From positions 97,123 through 161,122 of the forward strand of contig JANQOF010000055.1 in assembly GCA_028279215.1 (NCBI GenBank): a stretch of DNA of 64,000 bases, given 5' to 3'. Of this stretch, positions 56,113 to 64,000 are shown piece by piece. The notes under the pieces are model-generated. The model saw nothing but the letters and a program-made list of their open reading frames with translations, was not told where the DNA came from and did not search any database. The stretch's first letter is position 1, and each line of letters begins with the position of its first letter. Origin of the DNA: Pirellulales bacterium. GTDB lineage: Bacteria; Planctomycetota; Planctomycetia; Pirellulales; Lacipirellulaceae. Position numbers and translations under genes: made by a program.

Positions 56113-57912
56113 CTACAGCAATTCATCCAATTGATCAACGAGCGATTCAAAATGCTCAAGCGCCGTCTGCACAGGTTCGGGCTGCTCCATGTCGACGCCG
56201 GCATCTCGTAGTAAGTCGAGTGGGTATTTCGAGCAGCCGCCTTTCAAGAAGTTCAAGTAATCAGCGAGTTCCTGCTCGCCTCCTTCGAGCACTCGTTTCG
56301 AGAGCGCAATCGCGGCCGACATGCCCGTCGCGTACTTGTAAACGTAGAACGCGGAATAGAAGTGAGGAATGCGAAGGCATTCTAGATCGAGTTCGGGGTC
56401 GAGCGTAAAGTCGGGCCCAAAGTACAGTGCGAGCAGCTTATGGTACTCCTGCTTTAGGCAGTCGAGCGTGAGAGGCTCACCCGATTCGGCGAGTTCGTGC
56501 GTGATCTTCTCAAACTCGGCGAACATCGTTTGGCGGATGATGGTTCCACGGATGTCGTCGATGGCCCGATTCACTAAATAGGCTTTCTCCTTGTCGGTCT
56601 TCGCGCGGTCGAACAGGTACTTGCCTAAAAGTTCTTCATTGAAGGTGCTGGCGACCTCAGCAACGAAGATGGCGTAATCGTAATACTCGTAAGGTTGATG
56701 CTTCGCCGAATAATAGCTGTGCATCGAATGGCCCGCCTCGTGGGTGAGCGTGAATACGTGGTTCAAAACGTCGGGCTGATAGTTCATCAAGATGTAAGGA
56801 TCGCCATCGAAACAACCGGCGCTGAACGCGCCGCTCCGTTTGCCTTTGTTGGGATAGCGGTCGCACCAGCGACCTTTCAGCCCGTCGGACAGCACGCGGC
56901 AGTACTCGTCGCCAAGTGGTTCGAGCGATGCGACTACTTTCTTGACGGCCTGATCCCATGTGTGGCGGACGTTCAGCTCGCTCAGAATCGGTACGTACGT
57001 GTCGTAATGATGAATGTCCTTGAGCTTCATCTTGCGTCGGCGGACGTCGAGATACTTGTAAACCGCCGGCAATTTGCTGTGCACGGCGTCGATCAGACTG
57101 TCGTAAACGCTCACCGGCACATTGTCGGCAAACAACGAAGATTCGCGGGCGCTAGGATAGTTACGCGCTTTGGCGTAGTACACGTCGCGTTGGATCGAAC
57201 CCTCAAGCGTGGTGGCCAGCGTGTTTTCGTGATCGACGAACTCCGCGTAGTATTGATGAAACGCCGCCTTGCGAACCGTGCGCTTCGGAGAGTTCAAAAA
57301 GGCCGAGAACGACGAGTGGCCCAGCTCGACCATGTCGCCCTTTTCGTTCTTCAAGTCGCCAAACTTCATATCGGCGTCGGTTAACTGCCGAAACGCCTGG
57401 CCGGCAGACTGGGCCATCTCGGTCTGCATGGCCATGAGCTTCTCTTCGCTATCGCTGAGCGTGTGCGGCTTATAGCGGACCAATCGCTCGAGTTGCAGCT
57501 TGAAGTGCGCTAGTTCCTTCGCGGCGCGGTACTTCTTGAGCTTCGCCTGCGACAGGGCAAGAATCTCGGGTCGAACATAGCTGGCTGCCTGGCCTGCCTG
57601 GCTGGCGGCATTCTGATACCGGCCGATCATCCGCTGGTAGGCACCATTGGCGGTGTCCTCGGCTGCCTTGAGAAACGCATAGCTGCCAAGCCGCTCGCCC
57701 TGGCGATCAAACTTGCTATCGAACTTCAGCAACTTGGCCAGTTGCGCCGCCCCATCACCAAGCGTTCCACGAAACGTTTCGTACTTCTTGATCTGTTTTT
57801 GCCACTTCGCAAACGCGGCTTCCCACGCTTCGTCCGATTCAAACAGACTGCTGAGATCCCAGGTGTCGGAGGCTTTGACTTTGGAGCGAGGCGGGAGTTT
57901 CTTGGTGGCCAT
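56113..57912 (-). CDS. pepF: Oligoendopeptidase F
   Basis: 599 residues, the usual M3-family size. Thimet-type zinc peptidase of the cytoplasm that cuts small peptides. Seen: N-terminal start WDLSSLFESDEAWEAAFAKW, the M3 core with the zinc site LTHEAGHSMHSYYSAKHQPY (HExxH), a following FVAEVASTFNEELLG with the third ligand Glu, and FYSAFYVYKYATGMSAAIALSKRVLEGG near the end. The C-terminus is SLVDQLDELL. It begins at ATG 57912. The spacer on the other side contains a GAGGTCGGAGGTCAGGGG simple repeat. Confidence 0.95.
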   Translation of the reverse strand: MATKKLPPRSKVKASDTWDLSSLFESDEAWEAAFAKWQKQIKKYETFRGTLGDGAAQLAKLLKFDSKFDRQGERLGSYAFLKAAEDTANGAYQRMIGRYQNAASQAGQAASYVRPEILALSQAKLKKYRAAKELAHFKLQLERLVRYKPHTLSDSEEKLMAMQTEMAQSAGQAFRQLTDADMKFGDLKNEKGDMVELGHSSFSAFLNSPKRTVRKAAFHQYYAEFVDHENTLATTLEGSIQRDVYYAKARNYPSARESSLFADNVPVSVYDSLIDAVHSKLPAVYKYLDVRRRKMKLKDIHHYDTYVPILSELNVRHTWDQAVKKVVASLEPLGDEYCRVLSDGLKGRWCDRYPNKGKRSGAFSAGCFDGDPYILMNYQPDVLNHVFTLTHEAGHSMHSYYSAKHQPYEYYDYAIFVAEVASTFNEELLGKYLFDRAKTDKEKAYLVNRAIDDIRGTIIRQTMFAEFEKITHELAESGEPLTLDCLKQEYHKLLALYFGPDFTLDPELDLECLRIPHFYSAFYVYKYATGMSAAIALSKRVLEGGEQELADYLNFLKGGCSKYPLDLLRDAGVDMEQPEPVQTALEHFESLVDQLDELL

Positions 57913-58030
57913 GCTGGGGAGGTAAGAGGTCGGAGGTCAGGGGTGGGAACAAATGGCTCGCTAATCCGTGGTCATCTGCGTTCATCAGTGGCCGAACACT
58001 CCGCGCCTTGGCACCTGAGCGTGACACCCA

Positions 58031-59062
58031 TCACCACCGCCAGAGAATCGTTCCCCACGACAACCCCGCGCCGAAGCCACAGAACATGAGGTCGTCGCCT
58101 CGTTCTACCTGGCCGGCACGGACGCATTCGTCGAGGGCGATGGGGATGCTGCCGGCGGAGGTGTTGCCGTAGCGGTCGAGGTGAACTGGCACGCGCGCCG
58201 AGTCGATGCCGCAGGAAGCTACGGCCGCATCGATGATGCGTTGATTGGCTTGGTGAAGCAGCCATAGCTTGACTTGATCTTGCGACACACCGGCACCGTC
58301 GAGCACCTGTGCGAAGGAGTCCTCCAGTAGTCGGACGGCCCATTTGAAGATCGGCCGGCCTTCCATTCTCACCAGCCATGGACACTCGCCCGGCGGGACG
58401 TCCTGCGTGAAGGGTGTCTTCGTTCCGCCCATTGGGCGTTCCAGCAATTGTGATCCGCTGCCGTCGGCGCCCAGTGTGTAGGCAAGCATCCCTTGCTCGT
58501 CGCTGCCGCGCGTGAGGATGACCGCGCCTGCACCGTCGCCGAATAGTGGATAGGTCTTCACATCGGTAGGGTCAAGCAGTCGGCTGTTCGTATCGGCGCC
58601 GATCACCAGTGCGTACTTGCTGCAGCCGGTCGCGACAAACTGCGATGCGAACACCAGCGAATACGCAAAGCCCGCACAAGCGGCGGCAAGGTCGGTGGCC
58701 GGGCAATTGAGCCCGAGGTTGTCCTGCACAGTGGTGGCCGTTTGGGGAATCGGCTGGTCGGGTGAAAAGGTACCGAGCAAGCAAAGGTCGATTTCGCTAC
58801 GGTCGACGCCGGCGGCTTCGATGGCGCGTTCGGCAGCGCAAGTCGCCAGGTCGCTGGTACACATATCCGGCGGCACGTGGCGGCGTTCGCGGATACCGGT
58901 TCGCTGCACGATCCAATCGCTATCGCAACCGAGCGATGCCAGGTCTTCGTTGGTTACCACGTTGTCGGGCACGTAGCTGCCGGTGCCAATAACCTGGACG
59001 CCGGCTAGCTGCCTAAGCGGCGGGCGGCGAAGCCCGATGCCCGGTTCCTTGGTTGCACCCAA
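58031..59062 (-). CDS. fabH: 3-oxoacyl-ACP synthase III
   Basis: 343 residues. KAS III starts fatty acid synthesis by joining acetyl-CoA and malonyl-ACP. The catalytic triad is present: Cys in LAAACAGFAYSL, His in LLHQANQRII and Asn in YGNTSAGSIPIAL. The family start VIGTGSYVPDNVVTN and GDGAGAVIL are seen as well. From a TTG at 59062 with AAAGGGA upstream; N-terminal 20 residues before VIGTG are uncertain. The pairing with plsX or fabD is not seen; the neighbour is a nuclease-like gene. Confidence 0.93.
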   Translation of the reverse strand: MGATKEPGIGLRRPPLRQLAGVQVIGTGSYVPDNVVTNEDLASLGCDSDWIVQRTGIRERRHVPPDMCTSDLATCAAERAIEAAGVDRSEIDLCLLGTFSPDQPIPQTATTVQDNLGLNCPATDLAAACAGFAYSLVFASQFVATGCSKYALVIGADTNSRLLDPTDVKTYPLFGDGAGAVILTRGSDEQGMLAYTLGADGSGSQLLERPMGGTKTPFTQDVPPGECPWLVRMEGRPIFKWAVRLLEDSFAQVLDGAGVSQDQVKLWLLHQANQRIIDAAVASCGIDSARVPVHLDRYGNTSAGSIPIALDECVRAGQVERGDDLMFCGFGAGLSWGTILWRW

Positions 59063-59151
59063 CGGTCGTCCCTTTCAGCAGTTGCCGCTTCCCCATTGAT
59101 TGAATCATCGCAGCCTAAGCCTTCGCGGCAACCTGGGCAACCCCGGCAAAC

Positions 59152-59835
59152 CTAGGCTGACTTCCGCCGACGGACCATCGGCTCGTACAACAGCGCGTTG
59201 CCCTGCTTACCAACTTGACGCACCGCGGCCATCTCGCGAAAGCAGTACGCCATGCGTTGAGCGATCCACCGCTCGACACCAAGCGCCTCGGCCAAGTGGC
59301 CCGTATGGAACGGGCGCGGTAGGCCTTTGGGGGACAGTTGCCACAGGTCGCGTGCGGAGCGGAAGCTGTGCCTCTCGACCACGTCGATCAAGTGCTGGTC
59401 CTCACGTTGATGATCGTCTTTGCGCCAACGTCGTCGACGTCCATGCCCTGGATAGCGATGCTCTTCGATGTCAACGAGCAACACATCGAGTGCCAGCCGG
59501 CGATGCGGAAACACGTTCGTGAAGTGCACCAGCTCGTCGAACACGTCGAGCAGCTTCCCACGTTTCGGACTCCGCCTGCGCGATACAATCGCCCCGCCCT
59601 GCTTTTTGCGCTTGACCAACATCTTACTGGCGACGATCGGCTTCACAACGCGGACGGGGTGATCCTTTAGCAGCGTACGGATCTTATCGCGAATCGCTCC
59701 CAGGCTGCCATGCTGAATCTCCACTAGCTCGTCGCCAACCACAGCGTCGATCCGGTAGCTGCCGAGCCGTACTTCGGTTTCACCGTCGTCGCCGGCATAG
59801 AGAGCTTTGAGCTGTTGATGAAGCGACGTTTCCAT
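59152..59835 (-). CDS. Conserved hypothetical protein with PD-(D/E)XK-like N-terminal pattern
   Basis: 227 residues from the ATG at 59835. The N-terminal half reads METSLHQQLKALYAGDDGET, then EVRLGSYRIDAVVGDELVEIQHG, which has the E - ID - ExQ spacing of PD-(D/E)XK nuclease folds (Glu, Asp, Glu, Gln instead of Lys). The middle is basic (KRKKQGGAIVSRRRSPKRG), followed by DVFDELVHFTNVFPHRRLALDVLLVDIEEHRYPGHGRRRRW. The C-terminal part looks like a winged-helix domain (LAEALGVERWIAQRMAYCF). I recall this type in planctomycetes as unknown; DNA cleavage is an inference. It is between fabH and pyrE on the same strand. Confidence 0.65.
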   Translation of the reverse strand: METSLHQQLKALYAGDDGETEVRLGSYRIDAVVGDELVEIQHGSLGAIRDKIRTLLKDHPVRVVKPIVASKMLVKRKKQGGAIVSRRRSPKRGKLLDVFDELVHFTNVFPHRRLALDVLLVDIEEHRYPGHGRRRRWRKDDHQREDQHLIDVVERHSFRSARDLWQLSPKGLPRPFHTGHLAEALGVERWIAQRMAYCFREMAAVRQVGKQGNALLYEPMVRRRKSA

Positions 59836-59911
59836 ACTTGGCGAACGACCAATGTCCAATTCGTAAGGACCGATTGGATGATTTGTGGATCACGCGGTCA
59901 TTGGGCATTCG

Positions 59912-60463
59912 TCATTTCCCAACCTCTATTCCAAAGTCCTCAACAGTAAACAGTGTCTCTAACTTGTAGCCCTTCTCGGCAAATGCGTCTTCTCCACCTT
60001 CCAGGCGATCGACAATTGCGAGTACCCGCTCGACTTTCAGGCCAACCGCTTCGCAGTGTTCGATGGCCTTTAAGCTCGAGCCGCCGGTGGTCACGACGTC
60101 TTCGACAATCACGACACATTCGCCTTCGCGGTAGGGGCCTTCGACAAACTTCTTGGTACCGTGGCCCTTGGCTTCTTTGCGAACCATGATTCCACGCAGC
60201 GACCTACGCTGCTCTCCGGCAATCGTGAGGATTGCCGCCGTAATCGGATCGGCGCCAATCACCATGCCGCCCACCAGTTCGGGCATGTCGGCCTCGAGCA
60301 ACTCGAGCATGCCCGCTCCAATCAGCGGCAGCGCCTCGGCCTGCAAGGTAACCTGTCTGCAATCGAGGTAGTAGCTCGCCTGCTTGCCCGAAGCAAGCGT
60401 GAACTCGCCGAACTTCAAAGCGTGCTCGCAAATCAAACTCTTGAGTTTCTCACGGTCGTACAT
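59912..60463 (-). CDS. pyrE: Orotate phosphoribosyltransferase
   Basis: 183 residues. PyrE joins orotate and PRPP to OMP in pyrimidine synthesis. The PRPP loop is VVIVEDVVTTGGSSLKAIEHCEA; GEFTLASGKQASYYLDCRQ at the start, GGMVIGADPITAAILTIAG and RKEAKGHGTKKFVEG are also typical of the family. Start ATG at 60463 chosen by family length; the open frame runs 19 codons further. No other pyr gene is adjacent. It ends 76 bases before the nuclease-like gene. Confidence 0.95.
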   Translation of the reverse strand: MYDREKLKSLICEHALKFGEFTLASGKQASYYLDCRQVTLQAEALPLIGAGMLELLEADMPELVGGMVIGADPITAAILTIAGEQRRSLRGIMVRKEAKGHGTKKFVEGPYREGECVVIVEDVVTTGGSSLKAIEHCEAVGLKVERVLAIVDRLEGGEDAFAEKGYKLETLFTVEDFGIEVGK

Positions 60464-60541
60464 GGCGCGGCTCCGGACAATTGCTTGGCAACAGGACAAC
60501 CGCAACGTATCACAACGCATGTACGCCGAACAGGCGACAAC

Positions 60542-61819
60542 CTATCTCCGAATAATCACCCGCGAACCGATCGACAGGATGTCGAACAGGTCTTCCTGGT
60601 CGCTGGGGCCAACTCGTATGGCGCCGTCGGTTGCCGAAGTGGCATCGGATGGCGGGCCGAGCATCAGCGCGGTCGCTCCACCGCCACCAGCCGGTTCGAG
60701 CATCATCTGCTTGGAGGTCGAGCCATACGACTGCGGCATTTGTTTCTGCGTAACGACCCATTCGCCGTCGCTTGTCGCCTGCCCCTCGGTCTTGACGCTG
60801 AACTTGCCTGCGTAACGGTCGGCTACCATCAGCGCAAGCTGTTGACGCTCGACATCGACCACCGCCGAAAACGGCCCGCGAACCACTTTGAGTTCCTGGC
60901 CGGGAGTGACCGCCGAAGGACTCGGAACTCCGTTGATCTTGGCGAGCAATTGCCACGGTACATCGTACTTTTGAGCGATGGTCTCGAGTGTTTCGTCTGG
61001 CTGAACCGTGTGCGGCGATTCGAGTCGGTGTTCGGGCGAGTAAACCACGCTGCCGGCGAGTTGGCTCAGCAGGGTCTCGACCTCTTCGCGCTCTTCAGGG
61101 GTCAGCGAACGGTCACCGTACCAGCCCGAGAGCAACACATGCGCTCGTTCCAACTCACCCCGCTGAAGCGCGGCGTCGATGGCGGGTCGGGCGGATGCAA
61201 ACGCCGACGCGGGCGGGGCGAATTCTTCTTCGACTCCCATGCGCATCGATTCCTGTTCGGGCGCAGTCGGCGCGAACTCCTCTGGCACTACGGGAGCTTG
61301 AGGCATAGCGCCGGCCACCATGTCGGACTCGCTAAGTGGAGGCAACGGCTCAGTCGTCGTCGGAGCGGGCACCTCGGTGCCGAGCGACGGCACGCGACCA
61401 CTCACCGTGTTCGCCGCAGGCGAGTCGCTCGAGTAGTCGGCCGTCGGTACATTGGCCGGCAACGGTGGCAGGTCGGGCATGGCGGCCGTATCGGCTGCCA
61501 CCAATGGTGTAATCTGACTACCAGTCGCGGGCTCTTCGCGTGGCGCGGCCGCGGTCGTTGCCGGCGGTTCGGGCGTCGGCCCAAAGTCGAACTCGGCGGG
61601 CGGCGCGCCGGCGGTGGAATCCGTCGGGTTAAACGGCGGCGCGTTTGACTCCATCGGGTTCGCATTCTCTCCCAAATCCAGCGACAACGGCGGCAAGTCT
61701 GCCGACGCAAATTGGCCCTCGGTCGTGGCCTCAAGCGTGGGTGTGTTGATTCGGGTCCATAGGAAGTAGCCTAGCACCATCAACGCGGCGATGGTTGCAA
61801 GCGGACGAATGGCACTCAT
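60542..61819 (-). CDS. Membrane-anchored LysM protein with an L,D-transpeptidase-like domain lacking the catalytic cysteine
   Basis: 425 residues. One N-terminal membrane segment (LATIAALMVLGYFLW) is followed by a long Pro/Ala/Glu-rich region (about 30-235), a helical stretch (IDAALQRGELERAHVLLSGWYGDRSLTPEEREEVETLLSQL) and a LysM domain (HTVQPDETLETIAQKYDVPWQLLAKINGV) that binds glycan. The last 110 residues (GPFSAVVDVERQQLALMVADRYAGKF to FDILSIGSRVIIRR) follow the YkuD/L,D-transpeptidase fold, but the HG...S-GC-R site appears as TDGAIRVG: no cysteine. It may bind rather than cross-link peptidoglycan. It is in a leftward run with pyrE, 78 bases apart. Confidence 0.75.
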   Translation of the reverse strand: MSAIRPLATIAALMVLGYFLWTRINTPTLEATTEGQFASADLPPLSLDLGENANPMESNAPPFNPTDSTAGAPPAEFDFGPTPEPPATTAAAPREEPATGSQITPLVAADTAAMPDLPPLPANVPTADYSSDSPAANTVSGRVPSLGTEVPAPTTTEPLPPLSESDMVAGAMPQAPVVPEEFAPTAPEQESMRMGVEEEFAPPASAFASARPAIDAALQRGELERAHVLLSGWYGDRSLTPEEREEVETLLSQLAGSVVYSPEHRLESPHTVQPDETLETIAQKYDVPWQLLAKINGVPSPSAVTPGQELKVVRGPFSAVVDVERQQLALMVADRYAGKFSVKTEGQATSDGEWVVTQKQMPQSYGSTSKQMMLEPAGGGGATALMLGPPSDATSATDGAIRVGPSDQEDLFDILSIGSRVIIRR

Positions 61820-61986
61820 GATAAGGTCCTCCGTGAACCTAGGCAGCCGGTCGCTGGCTGCCTGGCAGTGGAATGTTTGCCCATGTGGGTGGGCACAATA
61901 TGTGTACTTGGTTTACGATATTGCCGTGCGTCGCTCAGGTGCGACGCAGTGAGTTCTGTTTTGTGTTGTCCGAGCTTGGTTTCGTG

Positions 61987-62247
61987 ATGGATTACGATTC
62001 GTACGATCACCCGCTCGACGACGAGGAGTACCCCGACGACTACGATGCGGACGATGACTGGGACGAAGTCGAGTTGCTCCCATGCCCAAACTGCGGTGCC
62101 GACATTGCCGAAGATTCCGTCCGCTGCCCTATGTGTGGCGAATACGTCATGTGGGGCAGCAGCGTGTGGGAAGGTAAATCGTGGTGGTGGATCGTATTAG
62201 GTTTGCTAGGTATCGCCGCCACCATCTTGACGCTCAGCGTTTTCTAA
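61987..62247 (+). CDS. Zinc-ribbon protein with C-terminal membrane helix
   Basis: 86 residues from the ATG at 61987 (GTG at 61984 also possible). An acidic start (MDYDSYDHPLDDEEYPDDYD) is followed by a four-cysteine zinc ribbon, CPNCGADIAEDSVRCPMCGEY, and a single membrane helix at the end (WWWIVLGLLGIAATILTLSV). The protein is probably held in the inner membrane with the ribbon in the cytoplasm. This layout is common in planctomycetes; role unknown. It is divergent from the LysM gene. Confidence 0.8.
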   Translation: MDYDSYDHPLDDEEYPDDYDADDDWDEVELLPCPNCGADIAEDSVRCPMCGEYVMWGSSVWEGKSWWWIVLGLLGIAATILTLSVF

Positions 62248-62529
62248 TCTGCTAGTCTGCCCGATTCTAGGTTGCGGCGCGAGATCGTAGGCAATGTACA
62301 CGGCCAGTGCTACACCAGTTGGAACACACGCGGTGGCATTGCTAGCAAGCAGTAACGACCACGCTCCGTAACGCCCCAAATGCTGTCTCGGCTCGCAGTT
62401 CAAGTGGAATTTCTGGGGCGGTTATTTTGTCATTGTCTCTACGGTCTATGTTGGTTTCTATGAACAGGAGGAGAGACATCTGAGGTGTTCCGTCAAGTAT
62501 TGGAATGTGTTCTTTTTCATACAGATCTG
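62248..62529. other. Gap before the transposase relic
   Basis: 282 bases. The minus strand has a 65-codon frame (62206-62403) with a hydrophobic stretch (GAWSLLLASNATACVPTGVALAVYIAYDL), but it overlaps the end of the zinc-ribbon gene and has no clear ribosome site. I do not count it as a gene. Confidence 0.3.
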
Positions 62530-63748
62530 CTAAGCCCCTGGAACCTTCTCGCCCTCTGCTCGACGTACACCTCCGCCGGAACGTACGGATCGCCTCCCTC
62601 CTCGAGCACTAGCGTCCAGTGTCCAGTGAGGTCGCACCTCGTTGTAACGCTCACGGGACTTCGCCAAGCATTCCCGTGCATGCTGAGGACTGTCGTACAG
62701 CCGCCAATACACCTCTTCGGTCTTCAGCGTCTGACGAAACCGACCCAACAAGCCGAGTTGCTCCACCAAGTGCTCACTCGCGTGCCAGAAATCGAGAATC
62801 CGCTCGGCACGCGGGAAGTGAACTCTTAAGAACTCCTCCAGTCCGCCACCACCATCCGAGAGGGCAATCTGCTGCTCCGCCCCGTCCCAACCAACCTGGG
62901 CCGCTTGCCGCCGCAGCTGGCGCCCCAGTTCGGAAAGTTCATAAAACCCCGCTAAATACCGCACCGAATGCGGGGTGGGCACTCGCTCGTCGTACTTGCT
63001 ATGGGCGTTGTAGATCATCCCGACATAGGCCATCCGGCCCTCGGCTTGCGCGCCATTAGGGCCTTGTCGCCGTATGCCCGTCGCGTCGAGGCTTACGTAC
63101 GCGCACGTTCTCCCCTTCGCATCGCGTTGCCACTCGAGTGGTTCGTCTTCGCCAAACGTCTCGCCCTCTTCGAGCAACTCTTTCAAACGTTCGCCAGCGT
63201 CTTCGGTCACGCGCTCGACGGTCGACTCACTCACCTTCAGACCACATAACTTTTGCAAGGTCACTTCACTCGCTTGAGCGAAGCTCGTTTGCACACCAGC
63301 AATGCTCACGACTTGTGCGGCAGCCGGGCTGAGCGTGCGATTGTCCAAACCAAGCATGCGATCACGCGGAAAGAAGCCGTGACGACACTTCGAGCAATGG
63401 TGGTAATGACGCTTTATCTCCAACGGGCTGAGCAGGCTATCGACCCAACGTTTGCGAATGCTCACGCAACGGGCGTCGCCGCCGCAGGTCGGACAGACGC
63501 AGCTAGCTTTCTCGTACCCGCGTCTTTTTTTGTCGCTCGTTGGCGACGGCTTCGAGGGCCTTGGCCCCCAGAGCATGCACCCGGTCGCGGAGGTCGAACT
63601 CCGTTTGTCCCAGCAGATTCGAATCGTCTGTGCCGGCCAATAGTTTGGCGACTCGCTTCCGCTCCTGCTCGAAACACTCCCCCAGAAGCTCGTAAATCCG
63701 CAGTTCCTTGTCGTCCAGTTCCAGCGGCTCGCGAATCGAGGTGGCCAT
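62530..63748 (-). pseudogene. ISKra4-family transposase relic, frameshifted and fused to an IS3-like integrase tail
   Basis: The N-terminal part is in the frame from the ATG at 63748 (MATSIREPLELDDKELRIYE), ending at 63503. The main part is in another frame (62530-63576). The frames meet at an A7 run on the minus strand (63525-63531), where one base lost, or transcript slippage, would join QKK to KRRGYEKASCVCPTCGGD. Then come the ISKra4-type zinc-ribbon CPTCGGDARC, YHHCSKCRHGFFPRD, LGLDNRTLSPAAAQVVSIAG and DFWHASEHL. Before the expected end, the sequence changes to a tail like an IS3/rve integrase (FRQTLKTEEVYWRLYDSPQH and RERYNEVRPHW). In that tail a 7-base tandem copy (GTCCAGT twice, about 62614-62627 on the plus strand) shifts the frame again; the other frame continues as VLEEGGDPYVPAEVY. 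It is a chimeric, dead transposase. Confidence 0.75.
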
Positions 63749-63793
63749 GATCATCTCCAAGTACGTGGGAAAACAGAGAGAGTCACCGGGCAA

Positions 63794-64000
63794 CCACTTA
63801 TCAGAGCAGATTTCCTACCTACTTTTGAGACGCTCACACTGGGGAGTGAAACTATCAAGTTTTTTCTTGAAACTAGGCCACCCGTTTGATCCAATGAGAT
63901 TATTCAATAGTGCGCCTCTCAACGCACACGCTCTTTGGCAATTTGGTAGTGGCAAGTGCTGGTGGCGAGTGGCCAGCGGGAGCTTTGCTGCGCGCAATTG
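63794..64000. other. Right edge gap, weak match to the hairpin repeat family
   Basis: No gene is supported. The minus strand reads CCAGCACTTGCCACT and GTGGCCTAGTTTCAAG, partly like copy C (CCAGCACTTTCCACT, GTGGCCTACTTTCCACAAG), and it contains CAAGTTTTTTCTTG. A fourth, doubtful copy of the repeat, or the end of the IS element, may lie here. Confidence 0.3.

Noticed and set aside
62206..62403. Minus-strand frame with a hydrophobic stretch
   Set aside because: Overlaps the end of the zinc-ribbon gene, no ribosome site, no family.
63815..63997. 60-codon minus-strand frame at the right edge
   Set aside because: Composition is unlike the genes around it and it covers a repeat-like stretch.

Overview
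The window looks like chromosomal DNA of a planctomycete of the order Pirellulales, most like the family Lacipirellulaceae. The evidence is several PEP-CTERM secreted proteins, dockerin-like calcium-binding repeats of the [20 protein letters not shown] type, DUF1559 pseudopilins ([14 protein letters not shown]), a formylglycine-type sulfatase, a DUF1570 protein, an LEPR-XLL N-terminus, and many small genes of planctomycete character. No species can be fixed from sequence alone. Two genes were not obvious as open frames: an aspartate 4-decarboxylase cut by the left edge, and a hemP gene.

Layout. 1-461: N-terminus of aspD. 874-5760: a leftward cluster of two PEP-CTERM genes (one a fusion of two PEP-CTERM proteins), a Cys-rich membrane protein and a DUF1559 pseudopilin. 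5989-27075: mostly household and conserved genes (ThuA-like, hisF, DUF4914, AlkD-like, TPR protein, dinG, thiS-thiG, YugP-type protease, HerA-like ATPase, AI-2E-type permease, esterase, transglutaminase). 27673-29752: hemP with a Fur-like palindrome, a TPR gene, a possible microprotein and rpsD. 29820-33906: a second secreted cluster, three PEP-CTERM genes and one DUF1559 gene, whose spacers carry duplicated and covarying hairpins. 34209-39413: a rightward operon of a frameshifted gene, an SDR/DUF2867 fusion, DUF427, an FAD oxidoreductase, a pterin synthase homologue and a second SDR without the usual tyrosine. 39513-47859: DDAH-like hydrolase, sulfatase, a very large dockerin-bearing sorbosone dehydrogenase and a PQQ-propeller protein. 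48761-51317: a 2.5-kb relic of an integrative element in tRNA-His. 51384-62247: DUF1570 protein, sugar isomerase, CorA-like protein, pepF, fabH, a nuclease-like protein, pyrE, an L,D-transpeptidase homologue without its cysteine, and a zinc-ribbon protein. 62530-63748: a chimeric, frameshifted transposase relic.

Two dispersed repeat families explain much of the gene-free DNA. One is a 150-163 bp MITE-like element with CTAGAG...CTCTAG ends (four copies: 23650, 24155, 40410, and 46102 inverted). The other is a looser, about 300-bp element with a central AATTGTCC hairpin (27.3 kb and 0.6 kb, a probable inverted copy at 48.3 kb, a doubtful one at the right edge).

How the genes fit together: the two secreted clusters repeat the same pairing of PEP-CTERM cargo with a DUF1559 pseudopilin, which suggests a functional link in export or surface display. 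No exosortase lies in the window. No CRISPR array, phage structural gene or classical defence operon was found.
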